Positions 26,726-34,734 of a DNA stretch of 41,234 bases are shown here, piece after piece. The translations under genes and the position numbers were made by a program. This stretch comes from a virus, in IMG/VR virus record IMGVR_UViG_3300037070_006263, positions 1 to 41,234 of that record, one strand, 5' to 3'. The notes below the pieces were generated by a model. That model worked only from the letters and a program-made list of their open reading frames with translations. It had not been told where the DNA came from and made no database searches. Position 1 is the stretch's first letter. Each line of letters starts with the position of its first letter.

Positions 26726-26736
26726 ACTTTTCTATA

Positions 26737-28023
26737 TTGTCCTTAATCTTAGAATCTGAGAATCCAAGAATCTCAACATTTGAGAATGAAGATGGAAAGT
26801 TTTTCAGGTCATTTTTAATCAGTACAAAAGATAATGATGCAGGATGGAAGATTGACAGAAAAACAGGACATGATAAAGTTAAAAGTTTTATTGGAAAAAA
26901 CTTTGCAATTATTCCTGAATTAATTCAAAAGCCGATTTCACAGGGTGGCGGAGGACACTGGAAAGGAACGAGAGAAGAAATTCTTAAGGCTTATGAAAAT
27001 GCAAGTCATGGTAAAATCAAAGAATTAGTTGGCCCCTTTTATTATCCTGATAGTCCTGAAGATTACTACTACGATGGAATTACAAAGCTTTCTAATTCTC
27101 GTAGCGCTTCTGTTTTACATAACGAAGGACAAAAGACCTGGAACGGATATGATGTTTCACCGCATATCGGTGTAAATAAAGGTAAAAACGAAATCTGGGA
27201 AGATTGGGAAGCACTTGGACTGAACTTAGTTATCAGGGGTGCTTATGGTCCTCAGGCAATAATTACAAAGTTCTGCTCAGGCAACGAATCAAAGTGTTTT
27301 AAAGATTTAGTTGCTTCTAGTAGCGATATTTGTGACGAAAAGCTTTCCGCACTAATTACTTCTCACTTAACAAGAATCGCTTCAACTCCTCATAGTATGG
27401 CTGATCAACCAACGGCTAAGCCTGAACCTGTTCCCGATACAGGTGGCATAGTAATTAAAGATAAAACTAATCCTACAACAGATCCACAAAAAGGTCTGAC
27501 CGATGCTCCCAAGCTTAATGAAACTGTCAGTATTTCCAAGGAAGAACTAGACAGATTAAAAGAGAGAGCTGATGCAGTTACCGAAATGGAGAACGAAAGA
27601 AAAGCAGAAATCTTAAGTGGTTTATTCTCGGTATTTGATGACGAAAAAGAGAGAGATAAGGAAATCAGGGATTATTCAAAGCTTGATATGAAGACCGTTA
27701 AAATGTTAAAACTTTATACTGAAAAATTAACTCCCAAGCTTCAACAAAAAATTAAGGCAGAATTAAAGGCCGAAGCTAAGGAAGAAGAAAAAGAAGATGA
27801 AGAAAATGGTAGCGGAAATGACAAAGATGCAAAGAAAGCAAAATCAAAGGAAAAAGAAAGGTCTGCTTCCAGCTTAGATAAAGAGCCAAAGAAGCCTAAA
27901 TTTACCAGTCCGAATTATAATGAAGACGATTCAACGACAAGACAAGCTTCTGTTCCTGAGATACGGAACGAAGTTTATTTACTACGGCAGAAATTTCTGC
28001 GGGGAAGGCAGGTAGAAGAATAA
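26737..28023 (+). CDS. Capsid maturation protease/scaffold candidate
   Basis: 428 aa, TTG start. Residues about 1-210 form a mixed alpha/beta domain containing ASVLHNEGQ and VSPHIGV; the rest is a charged, low-complexity and coiled-coil region (KEEKEDEENGSGNDKDAKK) typical of scaffolding domains. The position directly before decoration and capsid candidates matches the protease-scaffold fusion of HK97-type phages. I cannot identify the catalytic residues with certainty, so the protease part is inferred from order and architecture. Confidence 0.55.
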   Translation: MSLILESENPRISTFENEDGKFFRSFLISTKDNDAGWKIDRKTGHDKVKSFIGKNFAIIPELIQKPISQGGGGHWKGTREEILKAYENASHGKIKELVGPFYYPDSPEDYYYDGITKLSNSRSASVLHNEGQKTWNGYDVSPHIGVNKGKNEIWEDWEALGLNLVIRGAYGPQAIITKFCSGNESKCFKDLVASSSDICDEKLSALITSHLTRIASTPHSMADQPTAKPEPVPDTGGIVIKDKTNPTTDPQKGLTDAPKLNETVSISKEELDRLKERADAVTEMENERKAEILSGLFSVFDDEKERDKEIRDYSKLDMKTVKMLKLYTEKLTPKLQQKIKAELKAEAKEEEKEDEENGSGNDKDAKKAKSKEKERSASSLDKEPKKPKFTSPNYNEDDSTTRQASVPEIRNEVYLLRQKFLRGRQVEE

Positions 28024-28024
28024 A

Positions 28025-28483
28025 ATGGTAGTTAATCTCGGTGATTACGCAAACAGCCAAGACCTGAACCATAATGTTGAGATAGGCAAAAAGGCTACTA
28101 CAGGTGGTAGCACTATTCTGCCTGGTAAGGGTGTTTTTCATACTCAGGCAACAGGTCTATGGGCTATTACTGGTGCAGGTAGCAGTGCAACCGCAAGAAC
28201 TGGAATAATTCCAAATAAATATCCATTAAATTCAGATTCAGATCCAACCCTTCAAGTAGAAACTAGAAAAGGAGTTGCTATGTATGTTCAGGCAGGAGGC
28301 GCAATAAATCCTGGCGGAAGATGTATTCCTGATGCATCGGGCAAATTTATAGCTGCTGGTGGTACTGCTGTTACTGGTGTTAATGAGTACGTTTATGAAG
28401 GTCACGAAGGAGAAGGAGTCGGTCTCTTTAATACTCCGACTAATGCAGCACTCGACGAAAAAATACGGGTGAGGATCGCTTAA
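28025..28483 (+). CDS. Head decoration protein candidate
   Basis: 152 aa, strand- and glycine-rich, without helices: GGAINPGGRCIPDASGKFIAAGGTAVTG resembles the beta-sandwich decoration proteins (lambda gpD/DUF2190 type) that follow the protease gene. One base between the previous stop and this ATG region keeps it in the same operon. Stabilises the expanded capsid if the assignment is right. Confidence 0.55.
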   Translation: MVVNLGDYANSQDLNHNVEIGKKATTGGSTILPGKGVFHTQATGLWAITGAGSSATARTGIIPNKYPLNSDSDPTLQVETRKGVAMYVQAGGAINPGGRCIPDASGKFIAAGGTAVTGVNEYVYEGHEGEGVGLFNTPTNAALDEKIRVRIA

Positions 28484-28508
28484 GAAAGGAGGATGGAGTG
28501 ATAGTAAA

Positions 28509-29687
28509 ATGGTCTTAAAAAGAGATTATAATGGATATGTCTGGAGAGCTACAAATGGTTGGGTATATCTCTATGACAGTGCAGATGGCGACAATTTCGA
28601 ATATGAAACAAAAGTAATGAATGCAAGACGCTGGATGGAAATGTCAGGCGGCAAAGGCATGGGAGCAAAAGGAGATGACAGAGCTGGCAGTATTCAAAGT
28701 CAAATAGTTGAACTGTCCGATGTATTTACTTCTGAAAAAGTACCTGGAACAAGCATGAGTTTCGAAGATTTAGCAAAAGGTGTTCTGCATGAAAGTGACA
28801 GGTCAGCTAGTAGCAAAGATGAATCAAGAGCTGCGGCAATGATTACATCATTAGATTATACAAACTTCCAGAACCTAGTTGTTGTCGGAGAAAATGCAGA
28901 ATCCCCTATAAGGACTGGTATTCTACCTGGCCTGTTTGAATCCATACAGCTTGATAACTTATCAGGCAAATGGGCAACTCAATCTGCCGACATAAAATGG
29001 TATAACAACTTACCTGAATCTTCAACTCCTGAACCAAGCAAAGGAACAGGCAGTACGATAACTGTCAATGTGCCTAAGGGCGGTGGTGCTGTCGGATGGA
29101 CAGATAGATCTAAACAAGTTATAAACGGTGGAAATCCTTTCCAGAGTCTAGTAGCATTGTTAGCAGATGCAAGATTAGCAAATGAAAATGAAGTTACAGC
29201 AGAAGAAATTGAGAATAATACTGCTCATACTACAGCAGGAGTTGATTTTGGTGCTAGAACAGGAAGTCCGCCAGCTTCAACAACAAATCCGCTACCAGTA
29301 ATACAGAACTTGAAAACAATATTTTCAAGCTTAAAACTGCCTTGGAATCTATTCATATCAAAGAGCTACATATACAATGAATACATAACTAACGATATAC
29401 TTAATCCAACATCTGTGATACCTCCAACAATAGCAGATCAAAGCGGTGAAGTCGGTCCTTTCCCATTTGCTTCTAACGTAACATGGGCAAGAGAAGATGC
29501 GATGGATAGTATGACTGATGGATATGCACTTAACAGTAATGCCTTGAAAGTATTCAGGGCAGCATTAATTCAATACACTGTAAGGAACGAAGATCACGAA
29601 AATACAAAGGTTGTAATGAAGAATCACTTCAATGCAAAGACTGTTGATGATACTCTTATCTACTTGGTGACGGGAATAGCTGCATAG
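28509..29687 (+). CDS. Major capsid protein candidate (HK97 fold)
   Basis: 392 aa, the usual size. AAAGGAGG 15 nt upstream is one of the strongest ribosome-binding sites of the window, fitting a very abundant protein. The order protease, decoration, capsid is standard. The sequence has the expected long helix region (EDLAKGVLHES..., residues about 78-105) and later mixed alpha/beta domains. I see no diagnostic motif, so the assignment rests on order, size and expression signals. Confidence 0.7.
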   Translation: MVLKRDYNGYVWRATNGWVYLYDSADGDNFEYETKVMNARRWMEMSGGKGMGAKGDDRAGSIQSQIVELSDVFTSEKVPGTSMSFEDLAKGVLHESDRSASSKDESRAAAMITSLDYTNFQNLVVVGENAESPIRTGILPGLFESIQLDNLSGKWATQSADIKWYNNLPESSTPEPSKGTGSTITVNVPKGGGAVGWTDRSKQVINGGNPFQSLVALLADARLANENEVTAEEIENNTAHTTAGVDFGARTGSPPASTTNPLPVIQNLKTIFSSLKLPWNLFISKSYIYNEYITNDILNPTSVIPPTIADQSGEVGPFPFASNVTWAREDAMDSMTDGYALNSNALKVFRAALIQYTVRNEDHENTKVVMKNHFNAKTVDDTLIYLVTGIAA

Positions 29688-29689
29688 AA

Positions 29690-29992
29690 ATGTCTTCCAG
29701 AACACAACCACAATCACAACCGCAAGCAAAACCAACTGCTACCAGTAGCGAAACAGCAGAACAAAAAGGAAATTATGATAAGCTTCTTATAAAACTTACA
29801 GGCAGGGGAATATCTCTTGTTGAATTTGCTCACGTAGATGAAAGAAGAAGAAAAAGAATGTTACAGGATGAATATCAGGAACTCAAGGATGACGGCAAAT
29901 GGCAATATGATGAACCGATAGAATTGCCTGCGGAAGTTTACGAAAAAGAGAAGCAGATGAAAGAAGCTGCTGCAAAAGAAGTTAAGAAATAG
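29690..29992 (+). CDS. Hypothetical protein after capsid gene, 100 aa
   Basis: Glutamine/proline-rich first 25 residues carrying a full palindrome GCTACCAGTAGC (29738), then a compact folded part (YDKLLIKLTGRGISLVEFAHVDERRRKRM) and a charged helical tail. A small head protein or capsid-binding accessory is likely from its place. A T-rich gap follows. Confidence 0.6.
   Translation: MSSRTQPQSQPQAKPTATSSETAEQKGNYDKLLIKLTGRGISLVEFAHVDERRRKRMLQDEYQELKDDGKWQYDEPIELPAEVYEKEKQMKEAAAKEVKK
29738..29749. repeat. Palindrome GCTACCAGTAGC, copy 5
   Basis: Complete copy read as A-T-S-S in the low-complexity N-terminus of the gene after the capsid gene. Confidence 0.6.
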
Positions 29993-30034
29993 TTATAACT
30001 TTCCTTTTTTATTTTCTTATTCAGTATAAAGAGA
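29993..30034 (+). terminator. T-rich terminator and promoter gap
   Basis: CCTTTTTTATTTTCTTATTC is a run of T-rich sequence suitable for archaeal transcription termination, ending 12 nt before the ATG at 30035. It may serve at the same time as the promoter of the following connector operon. Confidence 0.4.
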
Positions 30035-30673
30035 ATGGTCAAAGGTAGCATAAGTACTAAAAAACCAGAACAGAGTTTAGAACAGAAAAAACCAGTTATT
30101 GAATATAACGATAAGAGTTATAAATCATATATTGAAAATGGCCTTGATATTCCACGTAATTATGACAATAAGAAATCAAGACAGTTTGCAGGAATAGTTT
30201 CAGAAAAATATCCAATACTCAGACAGGTTAAAACAATGAAAAGGGAACGCATCTTAGATGCAGAAACAAACAAGATGCGTGAAGTCCTGACTTATACAGA
30301 AGATTGGTTCGGTAAAGATTGGCTTGGAAAAAAAATACAGGTCAGGGGAAATATTGAAGGTATCTGGAGAAAACAAAATCTTGAACCTGTAATTGATGAA
30401 GAATCTCATCAGATAAGTGGATACAAAGAAGGTGATTCAGATATAATTTATGATATTGATTTTACTCCTGCTACTGTAGATAGTATCTTAAAGAAAATAA
30501 ATACCGATCCTGAACTTGTTAAATATCTTATTAGAACTCCTGACCGTAGAGACTATGCAACTTATGATCAGTTCAAAAACTTAACATGGAATCAATGCAC
30601 AGATGTTCTGCTTACCAGTGGCGGTTTTTCAGGAGCACATATCAAAGAAATTTTACAGAGAGCAACAAAATGA
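30035..30673 (+). CDS. Hypothetical virion-region protein, 212 aa
   Basis: Lysine-rich start, then an alpha/beta protein with conserved-looking TEDWFGKDWLGKKIQVRGN and, at the end, a helical RDYATYDQFKNLTWNQCTDVLLTSGG. It overlaps a zinc microprotein gene by 4 nt. Its place between capsid and head-tail connector suggests a head completion or minor capsid role. No family recognised. Confidence 0.6.
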   Translation: MVKGSISTKKPEQSLEQKKPVIEYNDKSYKSYIENGLDIPRNYDNKKSRQFAGIVSEKYPILRQVKTMKRERILDAETNKMREVLTYTEDWFGKDWLGKKIQVRGNIEGIWRKQNLEPVIDEESHQISGYKEGDSDIIYDIDFTPATVDSILKKINTDPELVKYLIRTPDRRDYATYDQFKNLTWNQCTDVLLTSGGFSGAHIKEILQRATK

Positions 30674-30762
30674 GTTCTGTTTTAAGATGCTCTAAATGTC
30701 ATGTTCCTTGGGGAAAGGATTGGTATAACTGCTTGAATTGTGGACATGGGGATTACGAATGA
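30670..30762 (+). CDS. Zinc-ribbon microprotein, 30 aa
   Basis: ATG in an ATGA overlap with the previous stop; TGA at 30760. CSKC near residue 7 and CLNCGH near residue 21, a minimal zinc ribbon, within a virion operon. ATGA overlap with the next gene confirms coupling. Confidence 0.6.
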   Translation: MSSVLRCSKCHVPWGKDWYNCLNCGHGDYE

Positions 30763-31058
30763 GTTTAAACCATAAGGCAGATAAAGAAGATGTTAATGCT
30801 GCATTTGCATATCATGAAAAAGTACGTCAGGCAACATTAAAAGATCTCAGAGAAGAATTAAGCAGGAAAGAAAAGTTTAATGTTTATACTCAAAGACTTG
30901 TCGGTGAACTGATGGAAATCCTGATTAAAAAAAAGATGATAACAAATCAGGAAGCTTGGATCGCTACTACAAAAGCAAAGCAGGCAGTATTTACGAAAGA
31001 AGAACTTACAGAATTACAAAAAATTGCAAATAAGCAGATGCAGGAATTAAATCAATAA
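30759..31058 (+). CDS. Helical hypothetical protein, 99 aa
   Basis: The ATG at 30759 is preferred to an upstream GTG because it keeps the ATGA overlap. Nearly all alpha-helical and charged, with a possible coiled coil, ending in EELTELQKIANKQMQELNQ. Likely a small head or connector accessory protein. Confidence 0.6.
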   Translation: MSLNHKADKEDVNAAFAYHEKVRQATLKDLREELSRKEKFNVYTQRLVGELMEILIKKKMITNQEAWIATTKAKQAVFTKEELTELQKIANKQMQELNQ

Positions 31059-31062
31059 TTTT

Positions 31063-31092
31063 TGTACAAGAAATACATCTCATGTTAAATTA
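31063..31092 (+). promoter_or_regulatory. Late promoter variant with repeated 13-mer
   Basis: TGTACAAGAAATA (31063-31075, also at 26523) overlaps TACATCTCA (31074-31082, one mismatch from the late motif), followed after 1-2 nt by GTTAAATTA. The start of the connector gene at 31111 is 28 nt downstream. Confidence 0.45.
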
Positions 31093-31110
31093 TGCCCTGA
31101 AAAAAGGTAA

Positions 31111-31575
31111 ATGGTTTATAATGATGGTCAGCCTGGGTGGGATGCTGTCAGACTTGCAACAGGGAATTTATTACCTTTAGATTATCCTGATACTGCAATA
31201 GCAGGAAAAATAAAATCTGCATATTCTAAAATTCAACTTTCAGTTAAACGATTACTGGATGCTCCGTTTGAAGCAACTGATGTTGAATATGATCATAGTG
31301 TTCAATTAGAAATTACAATAGCTGCAATGTATTGTCTTAAAGCTTATGGCCCCGAATTTCTGGATAAAATTCGAGAACTGAAAGAAGAAGCAAAAGATGA
31401 TTTACTGATACTGACAGAAGGAACTATAGCCGCAGAAGAAGTGACAGATGTTGAAGATATTAATGAAAATACAGATCCAAAATCATGGAATCTAAATACG
31501 GATATACCTGTTCCAAACAGATTGACAATAAAACACGGTACTGGTAGCATGACTATCGAGAGTCAATTTAATTAA
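31111..31575 (+). CDS. Head-tail connector candidate
   Basis: 154 aa. An N-terminal helical part, AGKIKSAYSKIQLSVKRLLDAPF and IAAMYCLKAYGPEFLDKIRELKEEAKDD, resembles gp6/gp15-type adaptors that bind under the portal: four helices and an extended C-terminal tail (residues about 115-154) that would reach the portal. Position after head proteins and before tail genes agrees. Motif-level proof is lacking. Confidence 0.55.
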   Translation: MVYNDGQPGWDAVRLATGNLLPLDYPDTAIAGKIKSAYSKIQLSVKRLLDAPFEATDVEYDHSVQLEITIAAMYCLKAYGPEFLDKIRELKEEAKDDLLILTEGTIAAEEVTDVEDINENTDPKSWNLNTDIPVPNRLTIKHGTGSMTIESQFN

Positions 31576-31594
31576 AAGATAAAAAAATAAAGAT

Positions 31595-31864
31595 TTGTCA
31601 TCTGCCGATGAAGTTATTGCTGCTCATTTTCCAATAGTATCCATTTCAATAATAAGTGGGATCGCTGTAGGAGTAGCAGGAATATTTTTTAAATTAAGAG
31701 AAATTGCCAAGGATAACCGTAAATCAAGAGAAGATGAATTAAGTGAAAAACTCGATATTAAAGCACTGGCTGAAAAATTAGAAATGATTGTTCAGCAGCA
31801 AAATAAGAAAATAGATCGCTTGGAAAATATTATTTTTAAGCTACCGAATAATGGAAAAAGCTAA
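31595..31864 (+). CDS. Single-pass membrane protein with coiled coil
   Basis: 89 aa, TTG start. A hydrophobic segment (about residues 13-31, [19 protein letters not shown]) is followed by a basic stretch and a heptad-patterned helix ([24 protein letters not shown]). The layout matches small holin or spanin-like membrane proteins. It stands next to two other membrane/secreted genes, a likely exit or surface module. Confidence 0.55.
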   Translation: MSSADEVIAAHFPIVSISIISGIAVGVAGIFFKLREIAKDNRKSREDELSEKLDIKALAEKLEMIVQQQNKKIDRLENIIFKLPNNGKS

Positions 31865-31899
31865 TATCCTTTAATATCTGCCTGCTTAACTTATGCTTG

Positions 31900-32730
31900 A
31901 TGAATTCATCGAAACTTTTCATAAGCGTATTATTGATAGCGTCGGTTGTTGCTATCGGTACGAGCGCAATCGGAACTAGTAGCGCAGCTAGTTCATCAAA
32001 ACAAATCAAAACAGATAAGCTGACAATAGATTGTAAGGGTTGTAAAATTACTATAGTTAATCCTGGTGGCGGTGCTACTGGTGGCGGGGGCGCTACTGGC
32101 AGTCAGGGACCAATGGGTCCACCTGGCGAGACAGGTCCACAGGGTCCAGCAGGCGAGACAGGTCCACAGGGTCCAGTTGGAGAAACTGGCAGTCAGGGTC
32201 CTCAGGGAGATAACGGTCAGGTAGGTCCTCAGGGTCCTCAGGGTGAACCTGGAGTTCAAGGTGAAAAAGGAGATATTGGTCCACAGGGACCAATGGGTGC
32301 TCAGGGTGAACGTGGTCCTCCAGGAATAGCAGGTGAAAATGCAACTATTAAGGTAGATAACGGTACTGTGATAGGTGGCGAAAATAATACAACGACAGAA
32401 GTTCCACCTGTAAATCAAACAGGAAATGAAACAGGTCCAATTCTTCCTAATGCAAATGAGACAGTGCCACCAGTAGCTAATGAAACTGTTCCGCCAGTAA
32501 GTAATGAGACAATACCAAATCCTCCAGGTAATGAAACAGTAATCACACCGCCAGGCGGAAATGAAACAGTCATAACGCCACCGACAAACGAAACAGTTGT
32601 TGTTCCACCTTCTAACGGAACTGTAATTATTCCACCTGAGAATTCAACCGTAACACCACCAGCTAATGAAACAGTGATAACTCCACCATCAGGAAACGAG
32701 ACAGGAGGATTCCAACCAAATCAACAATAA
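31900..32730 (+). CDS. Collagen-like secreted protein with sequon-rich tail
   Basis: 276 aa from ATG 31900. Signal peptide about 1-30 (hydrophobic core [18 protein letters not shown]). A small domain with C-KGC (about 44-47) precedes about 25 Gly-X-Y triplets (residues about 66-145), many GPQ and GET, which should form a collagen-like triple helix. The C-terminal 125 residues are built from NETV-xPP-type repeats with about 15 N-x-S/T sequons, as in heavily N-glycosylated archaeal surface proteins. Probably a fibre, adhesin or host-surface protein; export by signal peptide is odd for a virion fibre. Confidence 0.75.
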   Translation: MNSSKLFISVLLIASVVAIGTSAIGTSSAASSSKQIKTDKLTIDCKGCKITIVNPGGGATGGGGATGSQGPMGPPGETGPQGPAGETGPQGPVGETGSQGPQGDNGQVGPQGPQGEPGVQGEKGDIGPQGPMGAQGERGPPGIAGENATIKVDNGTVIGGENNTTTEVPPVNQTGNETGPILPNANETVPPVANETVPPVSNETIPNPPGNETVITPPGGNETVITPPTNETVVVPPSNGTVIIPPENSTVTPPANETVITPPSGNETGGFQPNQQ

Positions 32731-32801
32731 CTAATTTTTCTTTTTTCTTTTTTTAATTATACTTCTTATGCCTTCTTAAAACCTTAAAAATTTAGTTAAA
32801 G
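32731..32801 (+). promoter_or_regulatory. T-rich terminator followed by late-type promoter
   Basis: A T-rich run (32735-32755, TTTTTCTTTTTTCTTTTTTT) should end the collagen-like transcript. TACTTCTTA (32760-32768, one mismatch from the late motif) and AT-rich TTAAAAATTTAG follow, 33 nt before the ATG at 32802. Confidence 0.5.
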
Positions 32802-33134
32802 ATGGTTGATGAAACGGTAGCAGTTCTTGCTTCTATAGCAGTTGGTATTGCTGGAGGATTTTTATCAAGCTGGATGGCTTTTAATGCAAGTGGCGAAAGT
32901 TTTTCAGGGAGAAAACATGGAAATGCTCTGATTGTAGGAGCGCTATCTGGATTGGGACTTGGACTGACAGCTACAGTTGCAGATCCCGAAACTATGGCAA
33001 CTGGACAATTTTTACTTACTCTCGGTTTAACATTTCTTTCAGCAGTAGGAATAGACCGACTTAGATCATCAGGCAGTCACATGGTTGCAAAAAGTACAGA
33101 AAAAAAAGAAGCCGAAAAAGAATTACCAAAGTAA
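32802..33134 (+). CDS. Membrane protein, holin candidate, 110 aa
   Basis: Three hydrophobic stretches (about residues 7-28, 44-60 and 70-88) with small residues, and a short charged C-terminal tail (STEKKEAEKELPK). Size, number of helices and charged tail fit a class I holin. A second small membrane protein gene follows after 1 nt. Holin function is inferred; no lysin gene is recognised in the window. Confidence 0.55.
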   Translation: MVDETVAVLASIAVGIAGGFLSSWMAFNASGESFSGRKHGNALIVGALSGLGLGLTATVADPETMATGQFLLTLGLTFLSAVGIDRLRSSGSHMVAKSTEKKEAEKELPK

Positions 33135-33135
33135 A

Positions 33136-33303
33136 ATGCTCAGAATTGACCTGTTAATTACTGGAATTGTGCTGCTATTTGTCGGCCTGATAATCATGCA
33201 TTATGGATTTGAATATATTATTTATATTATCGGAGTTATAGTAGCGGTAATTGGCGGAGTTATCTTAATAATATTTGTAGTCAAGGCTTTACAAGCTGCA
33301 TAA
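33136..33303 (+). CDS. Two-helix membrane protein, 55 aa
   Basis: The ATG at 33136 directly after the previous stop is preferred over an upstream frame. Two hydrophobic helices (about 6-21 and 27-48) separated by HYGFEY. Possibly an antiholin or partner of the preceding membrane protein. Confidence 0.6.
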   Translation: MLRIDLLITGIVLLFVGLIIMHYGFEYIIYIIGVIVAVIGGVILIIFVVKALQAA

Positions 33304-33318
33304 GTCAATAAAAGAAAT

Positions 33319-33342
33319 TACTTCTCACTTTGTTTTAAATTA
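33319..33342 (+). promoter_or_regulatory. Late promoter, copy 3
   Basis: TACTTCTCA (33319-33327), 6-nt gap, TTTAAATTA (33334-33342), 20 nt before the ATG at 33363. This is the clearest promoter in the window and nearly identical to copy 2. Confidence 0.6.
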
Positions 33343-33362
33343 TTTTTATCTTTGGTAAAAAG

Positions 33363-33875
33363 ATGCCAATTGTAGCAACTGATATTCAAATTCGTTTAAG
33401 CGGAGGTGCAGCTAATGCTAACGTAAACGCTTCTCTGGGAGGAGCAAAGTCTTCAGTTCAAACAGTAGATAATACAATGAATAATATTTTTGATGATATT
33501 GCAGGTAGCGAAAGTTTAGTCGGTGATACTGAATACAGGTGCATATACATTCATAATGCCCATGCAAGTTTAACAATGCAGAACATTAAAGTTTACATTT
33601 CTGCTAACAGTACCAGTCCTGATGATACCTGGGAAATTGGATTAGGTACTGCTTCTGTTAATGGGACTGAACCTACTATCGCAGATGAAAATACTGCCCC
33701 TGCTGGAGTAACTTTTGTTAATACAGCAATAAATTATGCTACTGGTTTAGCACCACCAAATATTCCATTCGGTCAGAGTTTTGCAATCTGGTATAAACGA
33801 ATTTGTAATGCAGCAGCGGCAGCTAATAATAATGATACTACAGTAGTAAATATTGATTGTGATACTGCTGCTTAA
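33363..33875 (+). CDS. Virion structural protein, fibre module
   Basis: 170 aa. MPIVATDIQIRLSGGAANANVNASLGGAKSS and EYRCIYIHNAHASLTMQNIKVYIS belong to a beta-rich protein type I recognise from many environmental phages, encoded among tail-fibre or decoration genes. First gene after promoter copy 3, with a GGAGG ribosome-binding site for the next gene at its end. Exact virion location unknown. Confidence 0.65.
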   Translation: MPIVATDIQIRLSGGAANANVNASLGGAKSSVQTVDNTMNNIFDDIAGSESLVGDTEYRCIYIHNAHASLTMQNIKVYISANSTSPDDTWEIGLGTASVNGTEPTIADENTAPAGVTFVNTAINYATGLAPPNIPFGQSFAIWYKRICNAAAAANNNDTTVVNIDCDTAA

Positions 33876-33892
33876 GAAGGAGGATTAAAAAA

Positions 33893-34717
33893 ATGGGCGA
33901 TATTGGAAACAACCCGCCTATGATGGCTACTGCAAGAAAGATTATGTCATACGATCCTACTCCAAATTCAGGTCAAGCAGGACAAACATTTTCATATTAT
34001 GACGGTACTACTTATCAGCCAATTGATAATGTCATTAGAAGATACGGATTAATCGAATCATACGGAGAATATCTTCCAACAGCTAAAAATCCTGAAGGCA
34101 TCGGTCTCTTACGGGGATTCACAAAACTTAATAGGAGTATAGATATTGGAGTTGATTCAAACAGTGCATATCATATCTATTATACACATCCGCTATTAAG
34201 TGCAAGTGCAGGAATAATAATAATTGATAGAGGACTTATTGTAAGAAATCAGAATTTTAATCTTAAAATATTATTCATATCGAGAGGAATTACATTAAGC
34301 GATGAACGTCTTTTTATTGGATTTGGGCCAAATAATTTAATTCCTGAAACTGATACGTTAGCAACTTTATTTCCTGATGGAGTTCCATGTTATATTGTCG
34401 GTTATAGAAGTACTGACACAACTTATCAATTATTTTATAATGATAATTCGGGAGCAGTTAATGTAATTGATACAACTGTTCCCGTACCTACTGCTTCCGT
34501 AAATTATTTTATAGAATTTGCTGGAAGTGCTGCTGGAGGTATGACCGTAACAATTAGTAATTTTGCAAATACTGTACTATTTACAAGAACAGATACGACA
34601 GAAATTCCAGCAGGAACAGCTAATCTTTACTGGCATAGTGTGGTTCAGGAAGTAAATCCAGCGGTATTAAAAAACATGACATTTAGAGGCATGTGGATTA
34701 AAGCAAGAGGATACTGA
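33893..34717 (+). CDS. Beta-rich fibre-region protein, 274 aa
   Basis: GGAGG 8 nt before the ATG. Almost all beta-strand, with a jelly-roll/lectin-like rhythm: IFISRGITLSDERLFIGFG, YQLFYNDNSGAVN, NYFIEFAGSAAGGMTVTISNF, ending MTFRGMWIKARGY. Possibly a receptor-binding or baseplate-attached protein. It is followed by an AAGGAGAG site for the next gene. Confidence 0.55.
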   Translation: MGDIGNNPPMMATARKIMSYDPTPNSGQAGQTFSYYDGTTYQPIDNVIRRYGLIESYGEYLPTAKNPEGIGLLRGFTKLNRSIDIGVDSNSAYHIYYTHPLLSASAGIIIIDRGLIVRNQNFNLKILFISRGITLSDERLFIGFGPNNLIPETDTLATLFPDGVPCYIVGYRSTDTTYQLFYNDNSGAVNVIDTTVPVPTASVNYFIEFAGSAAGGMTVTISNFANTVLFTRTDTTEIPAGTANLYWHSVVQEVNPAVLKNMTFRGMWIKARGY

Positions 34718-34734
34718 AAGGAGAGAGAAAGGAA

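Noticed and set aside
32093-32418. Long leftward frames opposite the collagen-like gene
   Set aside because: They are the complement of GC-rich Gly-X-Y repeats, which rarely contain stop codons on the other strand. No start signal.
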